NCBI GenBank assembly: GCA_963978545.1
Contig: OZ021726.1
Location: 28,058,459-28,122,458, forward strand
Source: Linyphia triangularis
Lineage: Eukaryota > Arthropoda > Arachnida > Araneae > Linyphiidae
Reading direction: 5' to 3'
Length of the DNA: 64,000 nt
The translations under genes and the position numbers were made by a program. The notes under the pieces are model-generated. The model searched no databases. It had not been told where the DNA came from and was given only the letters and a program-made list of their open reading frames with translations. This document shows positions 55,990 through 64,000 of this stretch, piece by piece. Each line of letters begins with the position of its first letter. The stretch's first letter is position 1.

Positions 55990-58900
55990 ATTTACCTATT
56001 TCGGACTATGGGTGCAAAACCTTGTGATGAACTATAACGAACCTTTCCTTGAATTTTCAAAGAGTTTAAATTGTACAATACTTTGAGGAACAATTTTTTT
56101 ACTATTTATAGAATGAACAAATTTAGTACATCGAAAGAATCAAGGTCTATGTTTGTAGATTTTTTTGGTATATATATGCAGCATTATATCAGCTGCCATC
56201 GTATTTGAAATTGCTTTATTTTTTTCAATATTTTAACCAGCTGACAAACATGGTGGACGTTTAAGTTCACCCTTTCTATGTTATCTTGTCACCAAAAAGG
56301 TATAAAACATCTTAGTGAATAAAAATAGTAATAGTAATAAAAATAGTAATAGTAAAATTAAACAATGCTAAAAGTAACGCTGGGTAATTTTTGACCCCTC
56401 CCCGAATAAAAGACCACCCCTCCTTCTTGAAAACAAAGAAATATAAATGGCTCAAACTAGTTGAAAATTACTGGAAACATTCTTAAAACCGGCCTTTCTA
56501 CTTCAAATAGAAATTTAAGACTAATTCAGTTTCAGGATATGGGATGTAAGTACTTCTGAGACTTAGTTAAGACTAAAGCAATTTCATAACTGGAACTATT
56601 CTAGTTTGACTTTTCCTAAAACTATTCTAGTTTGTGGTAACATAAAATATACGAATAAAACGATTCCAGTGTCAGGATTGTACTAAAAGTTATCGACAAA
56701 ATTAGCAATACGATGTACCAAGAACCTGAAATTGCCCCCTAATCGCTTTAAGAAGTCTCAAAAGTGATTTACTGCAGGTTGTGTACGCCACAGTTCCTAA
56801 GGGAGTAATACTGTATGATTACCAGAAGCATCTTTCATTTTAATTTCTAATTATAATGTAACTTTTCGACGAAAGCGAGTTACTTCTCGCAGCTATTTCC
56901 TCTCTTCAGAGGATTTCGACTGAGGGAAAACTTAGTTGCATTTAGAGTGGAATTTTGCGATTCCATTACATTCTTAGAGAATGCGATCAGATAAAGTAAT
57001 TTTATTCTTAAGGCATCTAATTAAAGAGGAAACAGAATACTTAATCCGTGAAACTACCCAATGAAAACATAGAAGAAGGGTTTCAAATTACTTTTTAAGA
57101 GAAATGTAACAGCCGAAGTATATAATATAGTTATAAGTTTATTCTGTTCGCTGAATTTTCATTTTCTTAGAATAACTGTAAAGATTTGCTTTTTAGACAG
57201 TGTATGCAATTTAAGATGTACTCTATCATTTAGAGTTTAAAGTTTATATAAACGTGGTATATATATGAGCATGTCTTTTCACACTTGTGGGAATTTTTTT
57301 AATATAATTATTTTCGTTATTCATATAATAAGTTTAGCAACTATTTTGAAGTAAAAAACATCTAAATTTTATAAAAGTAAAATTAACTTAATGCTTAGAT
57401 TTTTTTTACTTCGACATTTTTTAATTACAATTATATATTTTCCAAACTTAGAGAAAAACTTAAGGCTTTCAAATTGTTCAATTTTAAAAATTACAGCTGA
57501 CATTTAGCACCGGCCTTACTTTGTCAACCCACGGTGTTGATCTGACTGAACCGAACATTTTAATACTTCTTCCAAGCTTCCATAATAAATCATTTTTACC
57601 ATCTGGCTCATGGTTACTTCAAACACAAACAGAGAGAACAGTTTTTTTTTCTCCTATATATGCAGTAAGTAACGTATCTTTATTTACAGGAATTTATATA
57701 TGACTCTAAAACAAATAACTGTAGCGCTAACTTAGAAAAATCAATGTTTATTTTCTCAAGTGTAATTGTAGGATACATACAAATGAGATCTACAAATACA
57801 TATGTCTTGGCAATTTATAACTTTAATGCCTTGTGTTAATGTCAAACTATAGTAAGGATTTGATTAATCACAAAAATAGTAATGATATCTCAATGAAATG
57901 AATTACGTCAAGCAATAAGCCAACCAATCCAACAAGCATGCTATATTCATTTATCATTGTATCCTCGTTATTGAATAGCCATTATTACATCATACAAGAA
58001 AATGAATATGTGACCTAAATAGGTGGTGTATTAAATCATGTATCATTTAAGAATAATAAAGATGAGATTAGCTTTTAGATTGAAAAAAATTGTTCGGTAG
58101 TATATAAAAAGAAAATATACTTTTAGTCACGAGAGTAAAAAATTTTAAATAAACAATCAGTTGTCTAATTAAAAATATTAAATAGGGAATATTATATCAG
58201 AAAGTTACACTATAAAAAACATCTAAAAAAAACTAATTACGATAAGAAAATGCGCTTTCGATGTCAAGTACTTCTTTAAATCTTTTATTGATTTTTGAAA
58301 AATTAAATATTAAATCACAAAATCAAATGAAAGCTATTAAAATGTATTTTAATAATTTAGTTTAATCATACAAGGATTATATTCAAGTATATTGAACTAC
58401 ACTCCGTACGTAAACTTAATCTTCTGATAGATATTATGTGACAAATTTCGAAACAACTTTGAAGACTTATTATGGGCCAAACTTTAATCCTTATCAAACA
58501 TACTTCCCTCGCTAGTATAAACTAGAAATGTTTCATATAATCGTACATATCTTGTTTCACAATAATTTTTAACATAAAACTTGATATTACGGATTTGATT
58601 TCATAAAACTTTAGAGAAAATTATGTAAGAAATAAATGTATAAAATTTAGATAAAATTATTATTTTAATTTTTATTTTATAACAGTTTGTCAGTATATTT
58701 TATGAATGCACACTATATTTTACTTAAGAAATCTAATATTTTGGTGCCATATGAAAAGTAACTTTCATGTTCTTTAAAAAAAGTCACAGAAATAATAACT
58801 AACGGAATAAATTTAAGGATTCTCTCCTTTAACTATGAATACATATTTACATATTTAACATCCTTGAAACTTAAACGACTTGCAGTTTCTTAAAATCTTG

Positions 58901-59950
58901 ACGTATTATGCAGTTATAAATACTATAAATATATTTATAAAAGTTTATATAACGTAAACTATAAAATTTATAAAATATAACGTAAACTCTTAAAGCTGAC
59001 GGTATTCTAATTTTAAATTCATACTCCTGGAGCATATTGCATTGTACTTGATTTGATAAAGACTGAAAAGTAAAGTCTGAACACACCGAAATAAATTTTT
59101 GATGAAAAAGGTAAAGTGCTACAAGTGTTGATCAAGTGTCTACCTACAGTAAATTGAGCAAGTACTATAACATGAATGTAACTTCAATTCTTTCATAGAC
59201 CGTTCCAAAGCTGTAGACACAGGACAAAAATTACAATTGTAAATCCAACATCGTAAAAGACTGCTGCAAAAATTACCAAAAAATTACAAATTCTACTTTA
59301 TAAATTAAAAAAAATAAATAAAATGTTTTAATTTCAAATAACTATAGACGCATGCACAGTTTTGACATTTTATAAATATGCAACAATCAATAAGAAAACT
59401 AATTACTATTTAACGTTACATATAATATTAAGAAAGCCTTTATTTACACGATCTCACATGGAACAAATTAATTTTTGCATGAATAACATGCTTTTTCTAC
59501 GGCGATCCTCATCTTTTTTAGAGATATACTGTGCTCCATTTTATAAAATGTCCAAGTTATCTTGCCCCATACTTTTCTACAAGTTTTAAATCGTACCTAA
59601 GAGCTGGCCTATCCATATAATGTATGCCGGAAAATCCAATCCAATTAAATCTTCCATGTAAATCTCGAAATAGTAATAAATTGACATTGAATATTTGTTA
59701 ACAGTTCTCCTATTTTAATTTTCAACTTCAATATTCCAAAGATATTTGAATATTAAATCTAAAACCTTTTTCTAAGTCTTGACAATAACATGCCTATCCA
59801 TTTTCGTTCAACTCTGAAAATAACGATAGTCACTTTTCACCATAAGGCAAGGCTTTTGTATCATTTTACACGTTCTGTTTTATGCCTGCCTTCCAAAAAT
59901 GGAGTTCGTACCATTTCCTTATAGACAATATTTTCATAAGTTTTCATTCT
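55990..59950. other. Long AT-rich stretch, nothing assignable
   Basis: No frame above about 75 codons and no recognisable element ends. Two direct AAAAATAGTAATAGTAA units lie near 56323-56352. I see no RNA genes. Confidence 0.5.
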
Positions 59951-59959
59951 TTTATTAAC

Positions 59960-61330
59960 AACAAGCTAAATACCAGTGCTTCGCCACGAAATTTTACCAT
60001 GTGCATTATTTTAGCCAGCTCTGAGGCCCCGCGTTGAGGGAAATCCGCCAATGGTGTATATTTTTGACGCTTCGTTCGCAGGAAGGTTCATCGCAACGCA
60101 AAATTGAGCTCGCTTCGCTCGCTGAAAAAGTCATTGACACAAAAGTGCAGGCTTACTTAACTCGATGAAAGGTTCATTGCTGCGTAAGCGTAAGGTCACC
60201 TCACACACTAAAAACTAATTGCTACGTAAAGCCTTAATATTAGAAGCCCCTCCCTTGTCGAGAAACAATAAAAAAAATTCCCCGTTAATAACTATAATAC
60301 AATACTCCTTTAACATTATTTTAACACGTGATGTTTGAAAAAAGCAAAATTAGAAGGTCAAAACTACTTATATTGAAACTTTCAGCGCTCTAGGCCTATT
60401 AGAAGTTGCTTTTTGTGGAAATATTAATTAAAAATTCATTAAAAAACAAATTAAAATGTTAAAGTTATTTTTGTCAAAAGTCCAATTAGAAAGCCAAAAC
60501 TATTTGTGTTGAAAATTTCAGCAATATAGCCCTCCTAGAAATCGTTTTGTAAAATATTTGTTAACTAATTAATTAAAAAACAAATAAAATTTCAAAATTC
60601 TGTTTGTCAAAAGTCCTATTAGAAGGCCAAAACTTCTTATGTTGAAAATTTCAGAGCTGTGGCCCTATTTTGAAATCGTTTCGTAAAATAGTTATTATCT
60701 AATTAAAGAAATTAATTAAAAAACAACTAAATAAAAATTTAAAATTCTGTTTTTCAAAAGTCCAATTAGAAGGCTAAAACTAATTATGTTGAAAATTTTA
60801 GAGCTGTAGCCCTATTTTGAAATCGCTTCGTAAAATATTTATTAATTAATTAAAAAAGAACTTAAAAAAATTTTAAATTCTGTTTTTCAAAAGTCCAATT
60901 AGAAGGCCAAAACTACTTATGTTGAAAATTTCAGAGCTGTGGCCCTATTTTGAAATCGTTTCGTAAAATAGTTATTATCTAATTAAAGAAATTAATTAAA
61001 AAACAACTTATTAAAAATTTAAAATTCTGTTTTTCAAAAGTCCAATTAGAAGGCTAAAACTACTTATTTTGAAAATTTCAGAGCTGTTTCTCTATTTGAA
61101 GTCGCTTTGTAAAAAAATAAATTAAATAAAAAAATTAATCAAAAAATAACTAATTAAAATTTTCACATTCTATTTGACGTACATAAAATTAGAAAGCCAA
61201 AACTTCCTATGTTGAAAATTTCAGAGCTCTACTGCAATTTTAAGTAGGTTTCTATAGATCCACAGAGCCACAGACGGACATACAGATAGACAGACAGACA
61301 GACATACAGCTTGTTTTATTATTATTGATA
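59960..61330. mobile_element. Non-coding repetitive element with AACAAGCT/AGCTTGTT ends
   Basis: AACAAGCTAAATACC at 59959-59973 and ATACAGCTTGTTTTATTATT near 61304-61323 are inverted over the first 8 bases. A GC-richer head (59980-60230) includes TTGAGCTCGCTTCGCTCGC. About seven diverged units of 130-148 bp follow, with GTCCAATTAGAAGGCCAAAA near 60352, 60479, 60610, 60758, 60891, 61038 and 61185. It ends in a short AGACAGACAGACAGAC run. No protein is encoded. The superfamily is undetermined. Confidence 0.6.
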
Positions 61331-61825
61331 CCTTGGAAACTTCAGCAGTTGCTGCAATATGTCTCAAAGGTATAATTTTTATTGAAGCCTTTTTTAACAT
61401 ACTTCGATCTTCTAGATTGGAATTTTTTCTACGTCTTTAAGTATGTTCTTATCCTTCTATTTAGTTTTGGATTCTAAAACTCTATAAATACAGTGTAGGA
61501 TTCTTTTCACAATCTTTGCAATTTCTTTAGATGACTTTTCATCTCCTCTAAAATTCAAAATTTTTATTATTCCATCTTTGGAAATATCTTTGGCTCTTTA
61601 CATTGCAACTATGAATTTAAAAAGAACTAACAGATAAGAATTCTCAAAACGAATCAAATAAAATATGCAAAGTCAGCCGATGAAAAGTCAAAATGTTTTT
61701 GCCTGATATTGACATAAAACTAGTTAAACAAGCTAAAATTTGCATATCGCAGTACATAAATCATATTTTAACATAATGTGAATAAAAATTTTTATAGATA
61801 TGAGACATTAAACTTTAAATTTTTT

Positions 61826-61927
61826 ATTTAAATATTGCAATTGTAATTATTAGCAGTAGAACTTATATTTATATAAGTATATTTATATAAGTTCCACTGC
61901 TAATAATTACAACTACAATATTTAAAT
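61826..61927. repeat. Palindrome, arms about 45 bp
   Basis: ATTTAAATATTGCAATTGTAA ... pairs with ... TTACAACTACAATATTTAAAT. The AGCAGTAGAACTTATA / TATAAGTTCCACTGCT blocks lie inward and the loop is near 61876. Only a few mismatches interrupt the arms. It is possibly a tiny MITE. No target duplication is identified. Confidence 0.8.
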
Positions 61928-61929
61928 AT

Positions 61930-64000
61930 GAAACAATATAATCCAGATTGTTTTTCATTGTTGAATTTACAATGTTGCTTTTACAACCGCACTTTTTCGC
62001 TTGTGTCAAAATTTTCAGATGGACTGTATTTTTTACAAATTAAGAAACTATGAGAGAAAAAAAAACATATTCGATTAAAATATTTGAAATGTCCACTATT
62101 TTAAATAATATATGTCATATAAGTTAAATTATGTTAATCGGAAGCACTAGTGTGCATTTGAATCTATGAAAATTCCAATGTGAAATCAAGCTTACTTAGC
62201 TTGATTTTCTTATTTAAAATACAATGTAGTCTGATCATATGTGTTACTTGCATAAAGTAAATATGAATGCTAAACTTACAAAATCGGAATCAAGTATTTG
62301 CCCTGCAGTTTGGATAGAGAAAATTTACACTTAAGTTTATTTACATGTTTATTTACATGTAAGAAATAATTTCATACAAAAACAAAAGCGTGCTACACTT
62401 TTGTAATTAATTATACCTCTTAGTTTTTGAGAGATAACAAATTTTTAAAAGTTCTCACTGCTGTCACACTCAAATGATATTGCATACTCGTTTTACTTTA
62501 AGTAGACTCTTCTTACAGAACTCCATCGTTAACCACTTTAAGTGTATTTGAGTGGTTCTTAACTTTGTGACCCGTATACATGGCTACTCGATCTTATACA
62601 GTTAACAAAAATCCCGATAATACTTTTACAAATTATGCTATTGGCATTTTCATGACATATTTTTCAAAATTAAAAAGGAATCACAAACAGATTTTTAAGA
62701 AAAACTCTGCATGATTTAAATGAAAATAAATTCAGATGGTTTAGTGTTTTGAAGGTTCTAGTCTCCCTTTTGATAATAAATGGATTCATTTGAAAAAAAA
62801 AAAATAATATTATGTTTCGACCTATTGATATTTAAAGTCTTGTATTTGAGTCTCACCTTATATGGCAATGTTAGCAATGGACAAGGAAAAAATAATTATG
62901 ACCACCATTTTGTTTCTGATTTTCTCTTCTGAAACCCTGTTCTAAAAATATTTTGATTAATAATCTCATTTATATGTCATAAACACTTGTAATCATGCAT
63001 TGTTAAAAACAAGGAACGAATGTTCACTCTAAGTCTTTCAGAAAGTACTCTCTAACTTCTAAAGGACATAACTGTGAAATAAGAACATACATAGAGAGAG
63101 AGAGAGAGACCAGTTTTATGTGGTTTAGACAGGTATAGAATTTCTAAATATGCCGTCGTTTTACAAAATTGTTTACAATACTGAAATGTGGCAATATTGT
63201 TGTAAAATCTGAATAGGGCATTTCCCTCAAGAAAATTTGCCCTACCATCCCTATTCTGAATAATGCATCTCAAACGGTCACTTTTGCATAATACAATTGT
63301 TTTTTCAAGACACGCAAATTAGTTTCCAGTATCCCACATTCCCCAGGCTCGTATTTGGACCAATTACCCTCAATTTATTGTCAACTACTCCGCAAATGCA
63401 AAAGCTCATGAGGTAAGTCAAAATTTACAAAAAAACATGGAAACAAAATCAATGTTAACTATGTCTTGTTTAGTAGTGCTAAAGCAGCAAACATGACAAA
63501 AACACCTACTTTGAGACTCAAAACAAATCCTTAAAATGACAGTCCCATCGCAATGTTTCAAGTAAATAAATATCACAATTTTGATACTTTCTTGTCACAA
63601 CAGCCTAAGGCACAAGGGAGATTGGAATTGTTGTTTGAGACAGCAGGAACATTTCTGCAATACTTTCAACTGTTACAGATAGAAATACTATTATGGATTT
63701 GAAAAGAGCAGTCTATACCACAGGTATCTCCTGGATCTAATTACTCAAACCGACCTCAGTTAATTATGCAGTAATTAAGATAGTTTTTTAAGGACAATCA
63801 TTTGAAATTTTCGATAGAACTTGTCGCACTTAGATGTACTACAACTTCAAATATGAATTGGCTCTCAGATTTGTTTACAATGTAGTTCAGATTAGTTTAA
63901 CCACGAAATCCAATATAAGAAAACATATACATTTAAATGGGATGAAACTATCTATGCTTATCATATTGCAAATTATAGAAGGTGAAGACTCTGATGATAG
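61930..64000. other. AT-rich stretch, nothing assignable
   Basis: Short frames only. An (AG)n microsatellite of about 9 units lies at 63092-63110. I see no element ends or RNA genes. Confidence 0.5.

Overview
This is an AT-rich, repeat-laden piece of a large animal nuclear genome with no complete host gene that I can demonstrate. The tRNA-derived SINEs, the Ty3/Gypsy element primed by tRNA-Leu, and the many hAT-, mariner- and piggyBac-like elements fit an arthropod. A spider or other chelicerate is my best guess, but that is inference from repeat style and not from a diagnostic gene. No operon, CRISPR array, rRNA gene or functional tRNA gene is present.

Layout. 1-9.1 kb: unique AT-rich DNA, a 203 bp palindromic MITE (4155-4357), a candidate exon (4969-5208), a second long palindrome (6450-6625), SINEs and a TTAA-flanked MITE. 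9.16-15.9 kb: a nested complex. Two inverted copies of a ~325 bp sequence, each joined to the same SINE B copy, flank a decayed gene of a nuclease-like mobile-element family (10298-12462, minus). The right-hand SINE is split by a 2911 bp hAT-type element (12620-15530) that carries a further MITE-like insert. 16-20.5 kb: SINEs and MITEs. 20.5-26.6 kb: a 49 bp minisatellite interrupted by a minus-strand Ty3/Gypsy retrotransposon (20965-26585) with both LTRs, primer binding site, polypurine tract, gag, protease, RT, RNase H and integrase, disabled by several stops and frameshifts. 26.6-34.4 kb: gene-poor, with one GC-richer candidate coding block near 32.2 kb and a hAT-like MITE.

34.4-48.2 kb: a long-inverted-repeat foldback element, a 2.5 kb DNA transposon with a perfect 8 bp target duplication and a SINE inside it, a Gypsy pol relic, a run of SINEs, an unassigned 171-codon ORF, a 200 bp tandem repeat built on a SINE fragment, a piggyBac-like element and a second foldback copy. 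48.4-64 kb: tandem-repeat blocks of ~97, ~150 and ~140 bp, a third foldback copy with a nested hAT-like MITE, one more SINE A, and long featureless AT-rich DNA.

The window is best read as a stratigraphy of mobile elements. Target-site duplications and nesting give relative ages: SINE B is older than the hAT that splits it, the 2.5 kb transposon is older than its SINE A, and the foldback copy is older than its hAT MITE. The LTRs differ at about 13 of ~452 aligned positions plus one 12 bp indel by my hand count, so the Gypsy insertion is fairly young. I found no convincing new multi-gene system. The most unusual structure is the inverted SINE-bearing repeat pair around the nuclease-like pseudogene.
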